Position numbers and translations under genes: made by a program. Source: Actinoplanes derwentensis (lineage in GTDB: Bacteria; Actinomycetota; Actinomycetes; Mycobacteriales; Micromonosporaceae). Taken from it: a stretch of 64,000 nucleotides of DNA. Under the pieces are notes generated by a model that was not told where the DNA came from, ran no database searches, and was given only the letters and a program-made list of their open reading frames with translations. The stretch covers positions 3,472,001-3,536,000 of the forward strand of contig NZ_LT629758.1 of the NCBI RefSeq assembly GCF_900104725.1, given 5' to 3'. Below are positions 1 through 7,806 of the stretch, piece by piece (the first letter of the stretch is position 1; each line of letters opens with the position of its first letter).

Positions 1-496
1 CGAAGACCTCCTTGTTGTAGTACACCCCCTCGACGGCCGGGCTGGTGATCAGCGCCGCGTACCGGGTGTCGTCGAGCAGCCCGGTGATGTCCTTCAGCGC
101 CGGATCCAGCGAGGACAACCACGGCGCGCCGGTCAGCGGCTGCAGGTTGGACTTGGCGTTGATCGCGGTCAGCATCGAGGCGGTGGGCTGCCAGAACGCC
201 AGGTCCGGCTTATCACCGGTGGCGACCTTGGTCTGCACACTCTGCTCGTACGGGTCGGGCACCGTGACGATCTCGACAGTCGCGCCGGTGGCCTGCTGGA
301 ATCCGGCGACGACCGCTTTCGGGACGGTGTTGCTGTTCTGCGCGGCCCAGATGGTGAGCTTGACGCCGTCCAGTTCGGCGACCGGATCGGCCCAGGTCAC
401 GGCACCCGTACCGGTGCCGCTGTCGGAGGCGGAGGGGTCGGAACAGGCGGTGAGGCCCAGGGTGAGGGCCGCGCCCAGTGCTATCCAGCGTTTCAT
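1..496 (-). CDS. ABC transporter sugar-binding lipoprotein (family 1), 5' part only
   Basis: The gene runs off the left edge; about 165 N-terminal residues are visible. It starts with ATG at 496. A lipoprotein signal ends in L-T-A-C (Cys18), followed by a Ser/Gly/Thr-rich linker and the opening of a bacterial family-1 solute-binding fold (LTIWAAQN, then an E-I-V-T-V strand and a KPDLAFWQP stretch). It would capture a sugar outside the membrane for a CUT1 ABC importer whose permeases should lie beyond the window. It sits 11 bp downstream of the GH36 gene on the same strand, so it is probably the third gene of the LacI-controlled operon. The substrate is inferred only from its neighbours: galactose-containing oligosaccharides. 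Confidence 0.85.
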   Translation of the reverse strand, partial: MKRWIALGAALTLGLTACSDPSASDSGTGTGAVTWADPVAELDGVKLTIWAAQNSNTVPKAVVAGFQQATGATVEIVTVPDPYEQSVQTKVATGDKPDLAFWQPTASMLTAINAKSNLQPLTGAPWLSSLDPALKDITGLLDDTRYAALITSPAVEGVYYNKEVF

Positions 497-507
497 GGCG
501 ATCCTTA

Positions 508-2526
508 TCAGGAGGTGCGGATCCGGAGGATCCGCGCGGCGTGCGGTGCGGAGGAGGCGGTGGTGGTCACGGTCAGCGAGCCGGTTTCGCCATTGATCTG
601 GTACGCCCATTCAGGCAGCTGCCGCGGATACAGCACGTCGATGTCGGCTGTTGACACGTCCAGGTCCAGTTCGACCGAGTCGGGGGCCCCCGCGCGCCGC
701 CAGATCCCCAGGTAGAGGGTGTCCCCGGTGCGGAGTCCGAGCGCGAGCCAGGTGTCGTCCCAGCCGGGCAGCCCGAGCGGCCACACCGGCACCGCGGTCG
801 CCAGGTCGCCCCGAATCGAACGGAAGACCTCGACCCCGTCACGCACGGAACCGAACTGTCCGGGCGACATCGTGTCCAGCCGCCCGGAGAGATACAGGCG
901 CCCGAGCAGGCCCGTGCACATCGTGAAGGCGATCTCCTCGTCGCTCATCTCCGGCTGCGGATAGGCCCAGCTGGCGGCCTGTTCCGGCAGGATCGCAAGG
1001 GGTGCCGAGACGGCGATCGGCGGGTACTTCGTGAAGTCCTGCTGGTCGCTTGTCGACTGGAGCTGCATCCGGCTGAGCAAGGCGTAGTCGGCGCGCATCC
1101 CGCCGGAGGCACAGTTCTCCAGGATCAGCCCCGGGTGCCGCTCGAACAGCCGGTCGAGCCAGTCCAGGTGAGCCCGGTTGTGGTCGAGCAGTCCGGCGCC
1201 GGGGCTGGCCACGGCCAGGTCGGTACCCGTACCCGGATCGATGTTGTAGTCGAGTTTGAAATAGCCGACACCGAACTGTTCGACGAGGCGGTCCACCACC
1301 TCGTCGAGGTGTGCCACGGCCGCCGGATGGCGCAGGTCGAGGTGGTAGCGACCGTGTTCGATCAGCCGCACGCCGCCCCGCTGCAGGAACGCCTCGGCGG
1401 GCAGTTTGCCGGCCATCGGGCTGCGGACGCCGATCACCTCGGGCTCCAGCCACAGGCCCGGAACCATGCCGAGTGATCGAATCTGGTCGACGACCTCGCC
1501 CAGCCCGCCGGGGAACCGGGTGGTGGACGGCTGCCACTCGCCCACGCTGTCCCACCAGTTGGTGTCGTTGTCGTACCAGCCGGCGTCGATGCAGAACACC
1601 TCGGCTCCGGCCGCCGCCGCCGCGTCGATCAGCGGCAGCAGTTTCGCCGTGGTCGGGTCGCCCATCAGCGTGTTCATGTAGTCGTTGAAGATCACCGGCA
1701 ACGCCGCCGCATCCGGATGAGGCCGCCGTAGAGCCCGCCGCTGCGCGGTGAGCGCGGCGGCCGCACCGTCCAGCCCCGACCCGAAACCGATCGAGGCGGG
1801 CACCGTGGTGAAGGACTCCCCCGGCAGCAGCGACCGCTGCCACTGGTGATCGATGTCGGTCGGCCCGAGCAGGGACAGGTAGGCGCCGTCGAGGCGCTCG
1901 CCGGTCTCCCACCGCCACGGCCCGTTGTTCTCCACCTGCCAGGCCACGGCATCGCCGGTCACCCGGTCGACGAGGACACCGGTCGGCTGGTGTGCGCCGG
2001 TCGACCAGGTTCCGTTACTGGTCACGGCGTATCGGCCGCGGCCGTCCTGGCCGTGGGCGCGCAGGTTCAGGTCCGGCACGACGTCCCGCAACCTCCGGCG
2101 TGTCCATCGGCCCTCACCCAGCCACTCGCTGTCGCCGGAGATCAGGTCCAGGTCGTCGACCCGGCCCAGGCCGATCGCGAGGATGGTGACCCCGAGCAGC
2201 AGGATCTGCTCGGGGCCGTCATTGGTGATCGTGGTGGTGGCCTGGAGACCGGTCGACCGGTCCGCCGAACGAAGCTCGACGTCGGCGGTCAGTCCGCTCA
2301 CGTCGTCACGCAGGCGAACGTGCAACACCTCAAAACAGTCCTCAGCTACGGCTAGCCGTAGCTGACGGCCGATTGTCGTCTCGGAGAACCGGGCGGAGAC
2401 GTGCCCCCGCCCGGACCCGGCGGTCAGCACTTCTACCAGCGGTTGTGCCGCCCCCGCGCCGAGACGCAGGCTGACCGGTCCGTCGACGGGTGTTTCGAGG
2501 ACGAACGGTCCCCAGGCCAAGCTCAC
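508..2526 (-). CDS. alpha-galactosidase, GH36 family (cytosolic)
   Basis: A 672-residue protein without signal peptide, the usual length for GH36. An N-terminal beta-sandwich (about 1-270) is followed by the catalytic barrel. Family hallmarks visible are FNDYMN (280-285), CIDAGW (312-317), GLWLEPE (357-363), the nucleophile motif YFKLDYN (Asp426) and the STSDQ segment carrying the likely acid/base Asp494; the 68-residue spacing fits the family. It would hydrolyse alpha-galactosides inside the cell after import. It lies 40 bp after the GH39-like gene and 11 bp before the sugar-binding protein gene, all on one strand, so co-transcription is likely. GH36 also contains alpha-N-acetylgalactosaminidases, so the exact sugar is not certain. 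Confidence 0.9.
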   Translation of the reverse strand: MSLAWGPFVLETPVDGPVSLRLGAGAAQPLVEVLTAGSGRGHVSARFSETTIGRQLRLAVAEDCFEVLHVRLRDDVSGLTADVELRSADRSTGLQATTTITNDGPEQILLLGVTILAIGLGRVDDLDLISGDSEWLGEGRWTRRRLRDVVPDLNLRAHGQDGRGRYAVTSNGTWSTGAHQPTGVLVDRVTGDAVAWQVENNGPWRWETGERLDGAYLSLLGPTDIDHQWQRSLLPGESFTTVPASIGFGSGLDGAAAALTAQRRALRRPHPDAAALPVIFNDYMNTLMGDPTTAKLLPLIDAAAAAGAEVFCIDAGWYDNDTNWWDSVGEWQPSTTRFPGGLGEVVDQIRSLGMVPGLWLEPEVIGVRSPMAGKLPAEAFLQRGGVRLIEHGRYHLDLRHPAAVAHLDEVVDRLVEQFGVGYFKLDYNIDPGTGTDLAVASPGAGLLDHNRAHLDWLDRLFERHPGLILENCASGGMRADYALLSRMQLQSTSDQQDFTKYPPIAVSAPLAILPEQAASWAYPQPEMSDEEIAFTMCTGLLGRLYLSGRLDTMSPGQFGSVRDGVEVFRSIRGDLATAVPVWPLGLPGWDDTWLALGLRTGDTLYLGIWRRAGAPDSVELDLDVSTADIDVLYPRQLPEWAYQINGETGSLTVTTTASSAPHAARILRIRTS

Positions 2527-2566
2527 ACTGACTCCTTGCTGAGCGAGATCGACGCGGTAGGCGGGA

Positions 2567-4711
2567 TCAGCCGAGGACGGCGGCGATCTGGATGCGGTCG
2601 ATGTTCGGCGCGTAGCCCGATGAGGGGTTGCCGAACGTGATCGTGTTGGCGCCGGCCGCCAGGTCCACGTCGACGGTCGTGGTGTAGTAGGTGGTCCAGG
2701 CGAGCGTGTTGCGGAAGTAGTGCTTCTTCACCGCCCCGCCGTTGACGCTGATCTCGGCGTACCGGTCCACGATGTTGTTGTTGTACTGGTGTTCGCCGAC
2801 GACCTCGGCGTTCGCGTACCTGACGACCAGCCGGTACCGGCCGGCCGCGGGCGCGTTCACCCCGTTGAAGCGCAGCGTGTTGGCCGCTCCAGCGCCGATC
2901 CACCCGACGTAGTTGCCACCGGATGCGGCGCTGTCGGCGGTCACGACCGCGGTGCCGCCGCGGGTGTTGGCCGAGCTCTCGCTCTCGTACGCGGTGACCG
3001 TCCCGGTGGTGGCGGTGAGGTCCAGGTAGTCGAGGTTGACGGCGTCCCGGTCGTCGGTGGCGTAGGCGTTGTACTCGATCCGGTTGACGCCGGCCGGCAG
3101 GTACACCTTGGTGGTGACGGTGTTCCAGGTGTTCCAGTCGGCGGTGCCGGGCAGGGCCACGTCGGTCAGGTTGGAGCCGTTGACCCGCAGCCGGATCGAC
3201 CGGTTGGCCGGTGCCCCGGTGTAGGGGCCGGCGCTGTATCGCAGGCTCAGGTTGTAGTAGCCGTCGGCGGGCGCCGTGACGACGAACTTCGTGGAGGCGG
3301 TGGTGCTGCCGCCGTACCCCTCGGTGAAGTAGGTCCCGGAGTAGCCGGTGCCGGTGCCGTAAGTGATCTTCGCGGTGCCGCCGAGTACCGCGTATTCGGC
3401 CTCGTGACGGCTGCTCAGAGCCGTGGACCGGTCGGTGTTCGGGGTCAGGACCACGTGGTATGCCGACGTGCCCTTGAGCCCGGTCAGCGGAATCGTCACC
3501 TGACCGCTGCTGGCGGTGAAGTCACCTTCGGTCACCACGTACGGTCCGGTGGACGGGTTGAGACCGGAGCCGTCGACACCCCAGACGGTCGCGTGCACGG
3601 TCGTACCGAGGTAGCTGGGAATGCCTTTGACCTGGACGTTGGTGTCGTACGTACCGGAGGCCGGGTTGTTGCCGCCGAGGATGATCCGGGCCTGTTTCTT
3701 GGTGGCGTCGACCGCCGCGAGCCCTTGCAGCGAGCCGCCGGACGACGGTGGGGTGACGGCGACAGTGTTGCCGGTCAGGTCGCCGTACCACTTGTAGAGC
3801 CACCACGCGCCGGTCGCCTGGTTGTTGCGGGTGACCAGGTCGTTGAGCCCGCCGGCGGTGGTCCAGTAGGCGAGGCAGCCGTCGACCTTGCTGTTCTCGA
3901 ACTTGGCCACGAACTGCACCAGGTTGCCGGGCACGCCCAGGTCACCGGAGGAGCGGCCGTACTCGTTGATGCTGATCGGCCGGGCGCTGATGCCGAGGCT
4001 CGTCTCGATCGCCCGGTAGTCGTCGTAGTGCTGCTGCCAGCTGCTGTAGAAGTCGTCGCCGAGTTCGTGCCAGGCCATCACGTCCGGCAGGACGCCGTTG
4101 TCGCGGGCGTACGTCAGGAAGGTCCGCAGGTCGGCCGACCGGTAGGCGGCGAAGCCGGGCCCGGCGATCCGGGCGCTCGGGTCGATCGAGCGGATCCGCT
4201 GGTAGACGGTCTTCCAGTCGGCGAGCAGACCACTCAGGTTGCCCGCGTACCAGATCTGATCGGGTTCGTTGAAAGGCACATAGACATAGGAGCTGCGGTA
4301 CGGGTCGGCAACGACCTTCCGGGCCTGAATGTCGACCTTGGTCAGGTAGTCGGCGATACCGAGGTTCTCGTACGGCCACTGCTGGTAGACGTCCTGCATG
4401 TAGATCTGGATGTCGCGTCCGCCGGCGCGTTTGAACATCGGCGCGATCCGTAGCGCGTCACCGTTCGGGTGCTGCAGCCCGTCCGGCGCTTTCTGCGCGG
4501 TGACCTGGGGTTTGAGCGCTGCGAGCATGGTCTCGTTGGGGATGCCCTCGTCGCCGAGGCCGTACAGGAAGCCGGTGGCGCCGTAGCGCAGCGCTCCGGT
4601 GCTGGTGGCCAGGTCGAACGAGATCTGGGAGGGTGCGGCACTGGCCGGCGGCGCGGTCAGCAGGGAGGCGGTCGTGGTGGCTACCACCGCGATGGCGAGC
4701 TTTCGTCTCAT
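2567..4711 (-). CDS. secreted clan GH-A glycosidase (GH39-like) with two C-terminal CBMs
   Basis: A 714-residue exported enzyme. ATG at 4711 was chosen over an upstream in-frame ATG (4801) because GAGGAG sits 5 nt before it, a Sec signal follows directly (MRRK, hydrophobic core, A-S-A-A cleavage region), and the upstream extension would run through two operator palindromes. A TIM-barrel region follows with the NEP motif (Glu149) as acid/base and INEYG (Glu250) as nucleophile, the clan GH-A arrangement. Residues from about 440 on look like two CBM6/CBM35-type beta-sandwich modules. It probably cleaves an extracellular plant polysaccharide, with the cytosolic GH36 finishing the products. Assignment to GH39 rather than another GH-A family is by resemblance only. 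Confidence 0.75.
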   Translation of the reverse strand: MRRKLAIAVVATTTASLLTAPPASAAPSQISFDLATSTGALRYGATGFLYGLGDEGIPNETMLAALKPQVTAQKAPDGLQHPNGDALRIAPMFKRAGGRDIQIYMQDVYQQWPYENLGIADYLTKVDIQARKVVADPYRSSYVYVPFNEPDQIWYAGNLSGLLADWKTVYQRIRSIDPSARIAGPGFAAYRSADLRTFLTYARDNGVLPDVMAWHELGDDFYSSWQQHYDDYRAIETSLGISARPISINEYGRSSGDLGVPGNLVQFVAKFENSKVDGCLAYWTTAGGLNDLVTRNNQATGAWWLYKWYGDLTGNTVAVTPPSSGGSLQGLAAVDATKKQARIILGGNNPASGTYDTNVQVKGIPSYLGTTVHATVWGVDGSGLNPSTGPYVVTEGDFTASSGQVTIPLTGLKGTSAYHVVLTPNTDRSTALSSRHEAEYAVLGGTAKITYGTGTGYSGTYFTEGYGGSTTASTKFVVTAPADGYYNLSLRYSAGPYTGAPANRSIRLRVNGSNLTDVALPGTADWNTWNTVTTKVYLPAGVNRIEYNAYATDDRDAVNLDYLDLTATTGTVTAYESESSANTRGGTAVVTADSAASGGNYVGWIGAGAANTLRFNGVNAPAAGRYRLVVRYANAEVVGEHQYNNNIVDRYAEISVNGGAVKKHYFRNTLAWTTYYTTTVDVDLAAGANTITFGNPSSGYAPNIDRIQIAAVLG

Positions 4712-4754
4712 GGCGCTCCTCGTTTCGAGGGAGGGGGATTTTGACGCCTGTCCA

Positions 4755-4768
4755 TGTGACCGGTCACA
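4755..4768. promoter_or_regulatory. operator palindrome 1 for the LacI regulator
   Basis: TGTGACCGGTCACA is a perfect 14-bp palindrome with the central CG typical of LacI-family operators. It lies 44 bp upstream of the GH39-like start codon and just after the lacI-type gene, so that repressor is the obvious candidate. A second identical copy lies 34 bp away (start to start). Confidence 0.75.
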
Positions 4769-4787
4769 CGCGTTGAGGACAGGACCA

Positions 4788-4803
4788 GTGTGACCGGTCA
4801 CAC
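4788..4803. promoter_or_regulatory. operator palindrome 2 for the LacI regulator
   Basis: GTGTGACCGGTCACAC is a perfect 16-bp palindrome containing the same 14-bp core as the copy at 4755-4768. The two cores are 34 bp apart, about three helical turns, so both would face the same side of the DNA and could be bound cooperatively by repressor dimers. Confidence 0.75.
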
Positions 4804-4834
4804 CGGTGAACGGAAAGGGTGTGTTACGTTTTTG

Positions 4835-5845
4835 TTACTTCGCCGCACCGGCAGCCGGTGCGGCCGTCGATTCCCGCACCACCAGATGCGGCACCTGCGG
4901 ACGGGTCACCGGCACCCCGGCCAGCTCGGCCACACACGCCCGGCCCAGCCCCAGGAAATCCATCCGCACCGTGGTCAGAGCCGGCGTCCAGAAAGCCGCG
5001 GACGGCACATCGTCGAAGCCCACGATGCTCACCTCGCCCGGCACGTCACGGCCCGCCTCGTACAGCGCCCGCCGCACCGCCAGAGCCGTGTCGTCGTTGC
5101 CACAGAGGATCGCCGTGACCAGCGGATCCCTGGTCAACTCGGCAGTCGCGGCGAAGGCCGAACCCACGTCCCAGCCCGCTGCCACTATCGCCGGAACCTC
5201 CCGGCCCGCCGCGGACAGCGCCTCCCGCCAGCCACTCTGCCGGGCACTCGCCCGCGCCTCCGACGGGATCGCCACGTGATGCACGGTTCGGTGCCCCAGA
5301 TCGAGCAGATGCCGGGTCGCCTCGGCCGCCGCCGCCCGCTCGTCCAGGAACAGCATCGACCGGTCACTGCCCGGCAACCCGCCCGCCTCGGTCGCGGCCA
5401 CCACCGGCACCTTCGACGGCAGCGCCCGCAACACCGCCGCACCCGCCGGGTCGAACGCCACCACCACCACACTTCCGGCGCTCGGGTCGCTGAGGTGGTC
5501 CACGGCCTGCCGCACGTCGGCGGGATTCTCCGACTCCACCACCCGCACACCCACCGCCAGGCCCAACTGCCGGCCGGCCTCCTCGACACCCTGGAGGACT
5601 CCCGCGTACCCGTACAGGGTCGTGTTCGACGTGACCACGGTGACCGCGTTAGCCCGCCCCGAACCGAGGGTCTGCGCCGCCCGGTTAGGGCTGTACCGCA
5701 ACAGCTTCATCGCGTCGAGCACCTGCTGGCGGGTCTCCGGCCGCACTCGCGGTGAGTTGTTCAGCACCCGCGACACGGTCTGATAGGAGACTCCGGCCGC
5801 CGCCGCGACATCCCGGATCTGCGGCCGGCCCTCACTGTTGTCCAC
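4835..5845 (-). CDS. LacI-family transcriptional regulator
   Basis: 336 residues, the standard LacI length. The N-terminal helix-turn-helix (about 9-30: IRDVAAAAGVSYQTVSRVLN) and hinge helix (RYSPNRAAQTL) are classical, followed by a periplasmic-binding-protein-like sugar-sensing domain to the C-terminus. The gene is immediately upstream of, and on the same strand as, the GH39-like/GH36/binding-protein operon, with twin palindromes between them; it most likely represses that operon until a sugar inducer binds. The 136 bp upstream of it, shared with a divergent gene, hold no further copy of the palindrome that I can see. Confidence 0.92.
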   Translation of the reverse strand: MDNSEGRPQIRDVAAAAGVSYQTVSRVLNNSPRVRPETRQQVLDAMKLLRYSPNRAAQTLGSGRANAVTVVTSNTTLYGYAGVLQGVEEAGRQLGLAVGVRVVESENPADVRQAVDHLSDPSAGSVVVVAFDPAGAAVLRALPSKVPVVAATEAGGLPGSDRSMLFLDERAAAAEATRHLLDLGHRTVHHVAIPSEARASARQSGWREALSAAGREVPAIVAAGWDVGSAFAATAELTRDPLVTAILCGNDDTALAVRRALYEAGRDVPGEVSIVGFDDVPSAAFWTPALTTVRMDFLGLGRACVAELAGVPVTRPQVPHLVVRESTAAPAAGAAK

Positions 5846-5981
5846 TCGACTACCTATAGCAGGGCCGCAGGATCACCGGCGCCGGGTACCGGCTTCGTGC
5901 CACGCGCGCCTTCAGCTTGCCCGGCAGTGCCGAGATCCTTCATAGACTGCCGCGAAATCCGGCCCCACCTGGGAGGACGCT

Positions 5982-6569
5982 GTGCCGGCTCCAAAAGTCC
6001 GATGGTTCGTCACCGTACTGATCGCCATGGTGATCCTGGGGGTGGCGGCCGGGCTGTCTCTGTCCCGGGCCCGCGATTCCGCCACCGGTGCCCAACGCGG
6101 GGCCGATGGCGTGTCCCCGCGTGAGGTCTCCGAAGTCCCGCTTCCGGGGCCCGGCGCTTCGATTCCCGCGTCCATGGCGGCCGAGCCGGCATCCGGTAAA
6201 CCGGTCTCCTCCGCCCGGCAGCCGAAGACCACGAGAACAGCGAGCGTACGAGGTCCGGTCATCGTCACGTATCACGTGACGCAGAAGCCGACCTGCCCGT
6301 CCGGAACCGATCAGGCGCGACTCGACGGGCAGCCGGTCGTCCTCGGGTGGACGGTCACGGGAGCGAAGCAGACCACCCTGTCCGTCGACGGGCCCGGCGT
6401 CTACGCCACCTACGCCGCCGAGGACACCGCCACGATCAACTTCCCGTGTGGCGGGGACCCGGGCGGCGAGCAGACCCACACCTACACGCTTGCGGTCGCC
6501 GGCCCCGAGGGCACCGAGTCGAAGACCCTGACGGTGACGGCCCGCGTCAACCCGTCGGCGACCACCTGA
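5982..6569 (+). CDS. membrane-anchored hypothetical protein
   Basis: 195 residues with a GTG start preceded by GGGAGG at a 5-nt distance. One N-terminal transmembrane helix (about 9-27) is followed by a Pro/Ala/Ser-rich linker and an extracytoplasmic C-terminal half (about 90-190) that reads as a small beta-rich domain with two cysteines (TCPSG and FPCGG), possibly disulfide-bonded. I do not recognise the family. The gene stands alone between the divergent lacI-type gene and a convergent Pro-rich small gene. Confidence 0.75.
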   Translation: MPAPKVRWFVTVLIAMVILGVAAGLSLSRARDSATGAQRGADGVSPREVSEVPLPGPGASIPASMAAEPASGKPVSSARQPKTTRTASVRGPVIVTYHVTQKPTCPSGTDQARLDGQPVVLGWTVTGAKQTTLSVDGPGVYATYAAEDTATINFPCGGDPGGEQTHTYTLAVAGPEGTESKTLTVTARVNPSATT

Positions 6570-6594
6570 AGCTGAAAACGGCCGCAGGGCAGCG

Positions 6595-6825
6595 TCACGC
6601 CGGTTCGGGGACCGGCGGTGCCTCGTCCGGGACGGGCTCGGCGGGCACCGGCTCGACCGGGATCGGCTCCACCGGAGGCGGCGGCAGCGGGTCCGGGCTG
6701 TCCGGCGACAGTTCGCCCGGATCGTCCGGAATCGGCGCGCCGGGATCCAGCGGCGGGTAGCGGTCCGGGTCGACGGGGGTATCCATCGTCGTCATGAAGA
6801 CCGGGGTCATGGAGATCGGAGTCAT
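6595..6825 (-). CDS. small proline/acid-rich hypothetical protein
   Basis: Up to 76 residues, dominated by Pro, Glu, Asp and Val (repeats such as PVEPIPVEPVPAEP). No signal peptide, membrane helix or known domain is visible; it is likely disordered. Four in-frame ATGs lie within the first 14 codons (6825, 6810, 6795, 6786) and none has a strong ribosome-binding site, so the start is uncertain. It could be a downstream partner of the small membrane protein gene 38 bp upstream on the same strand, or not a gene at all. Confidence 0.4.
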   Translation of the reverse strand: MTPISMTPVFMTTMDTPVDPDRYPPLDPGAPIPDDPGELSPDSPDPLPPPPVEPIPVEPVPAEPVPDEAPPVPEPA

Positions 6826-6863
6826 GACGATCGCACTACCCCACCCCGGATGGCCACAAACGG

Positions 6864-7127
6864 TCAAGCCCGGTCGCGGCGTCGCGTGAACCACACCCCC
6901 AAGCCGACCGTGACCAGCACGGCAGCGCAGGTCACCGCCACTCCGGCAGCGCCCCAGACCACCATCAGGACCGACAGGCCGGCCCACACCAGCGCGCCGA
7001 TCACCGCCAGAATGATGATCTGCACCCGGCGCGTGATCATCCGGACCGGCCGGGCGATGCCTGGATCCTCAGCCGCAAGGCGGCCGATGATCTCCTCGAA
7101 CTCCCGGCGTGTGTCTCTGGTGGACAA
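6864..7127 (-). CDS. small two-TM membrane protein, DUF3040-like
   Basis: 87 residues with a TTG start, backed by a good purine-rich site (GTGAGGGAAG) just upstream. An acidic N-terminal helix (FEEIIGRLAAEDP) precedes two hydrophobic segments (about 35-53 and 58-76) and a basic C-terminus (FTRRRDRA). This arrangement is that of actinobacterial DUF3040 proteins, whose function is unknown. It is on the same strand as the GerMN/histidine-kinase/response-regulator operon but 109 bp downstream, so it may have its own promoter. Confidence 0.65.
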   Translation of the reverse strand: MSTRDTRREFEEIIGRLAAEDPGIARPVRMITRRVQIIILAVIGALVWAGLSVLMVVWGAAGVAVTCAAVLVTVGLGVWFTRRRDRA

Positions 7128-7236
7128 CTTCCCTCACCACCTATCGGTGCGCGAACCCCGTCCTACGAGGTATACCCCGAACGTGGGGCACTCCCCCATG
7201 ACACTCTCGTCACATCCGGCCGGTCCGAGGACATCC

Positions 7237-7806
7237 TCAGAGCGGCCCTATCAACGAACGATAGTCGGCCGCGCGCAACGGGCTGCCCGACAACGTGCCG
7301 TCACCACGCGGAACCTGCAGCGAACGGCCCTCCCGCTGGAAGGTGACCCCGGCGATGTCGGCGCGGGACGTGAGCGTGCAGACGATCTGGCCGTAGGCGA
7401 GCACCTCGTCGCTGCGGCCGGCGCCCTCATCCGTCTCGGTAACCTCCACGGCGGCGGTGGTGCTGCCCGGCGGCAGAGTCACCGTCAGCGTGGTGGTGGC
7501 CAGCGCGGTGGTCAGGCCCTGCTGCTGTTCGGGCAGGTTCGGGCCGGCCGCCAGCAGGTCGAGCTGCCGCTGCGGGGTGGGGACCGCGTCGGCCCGCCGG
7601 ACCGTCTGGACCAGGCGGCTGTCCCGGATCAGGCAGAGCACCTGGGCCACCTCGCCGACCGGGTCGGTGGAGGCCGCCGCCGAAGACGTGACGTTGAGGG
7701 GCCGGCGCGGCAGGGTGATCGGATGCGGTTCGTCCTGAACCGGCACACCGCACCCGGACAACACGAACAGAGCAGGAAGAACGACTGCGATCCGCCGTAC
7801 GATCAT
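7237..7806 (-). CDS. GerMN-domain lipoprotein
   Basis: 189 residues. ATG at 7806 overlaps the TGA of the histidine kinase gene (ATGA), which fixes the start. A lipoprotein signal ends in L-S-G-C (Cys19). The mature part contains a GerMN-like region (AAGPNLPEQQQGLTTAL, followed by beta strands), as found in LpqB and spore-germination GerM proteins. As the third gene of a response regulator-kinase-lipoprotein operon it is a candidate accessory sensor or modulator on the outer face of the membrane. Its ligand and partner are unknown. Confidence 0.8.
   Translation of the reverse strand: MIVRRIAVVLPALFVLSGCGVPVQDEPHPITLPRRPLNVTSSAAASTDPVGEVAQVLCLIRDSRLVQTVRRADAVPTPQRQLDLLAAGPNLPEQQQGLTTALATTTLTVTLPPGSTTAAVEVTETDEGAGRSDEVLAYGQIVCTLTSRADIAGVTFQREGRSLQVPRGDGTLSGSPLRAADYRSLIGPL

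Noticed and set aside
2720..4453. 577-codon open frame on the plus strand across the GH39-like gene
   Set aside because: It is the antisense shadow of a high-GC gene; the translation is Val/Gly/Asp/Arg-rich with no motif, and the minus strand encodes a signal peptide, catalytic glutamates and CBMs.
4755..4803. CRP-type binding sites
   Set aside because: The half-sites resemble TGTGA/TCACA, but there is no standard 6-bp spacer and the adjacent LacI gene gives a simpler explanation; kept only as an alternative.
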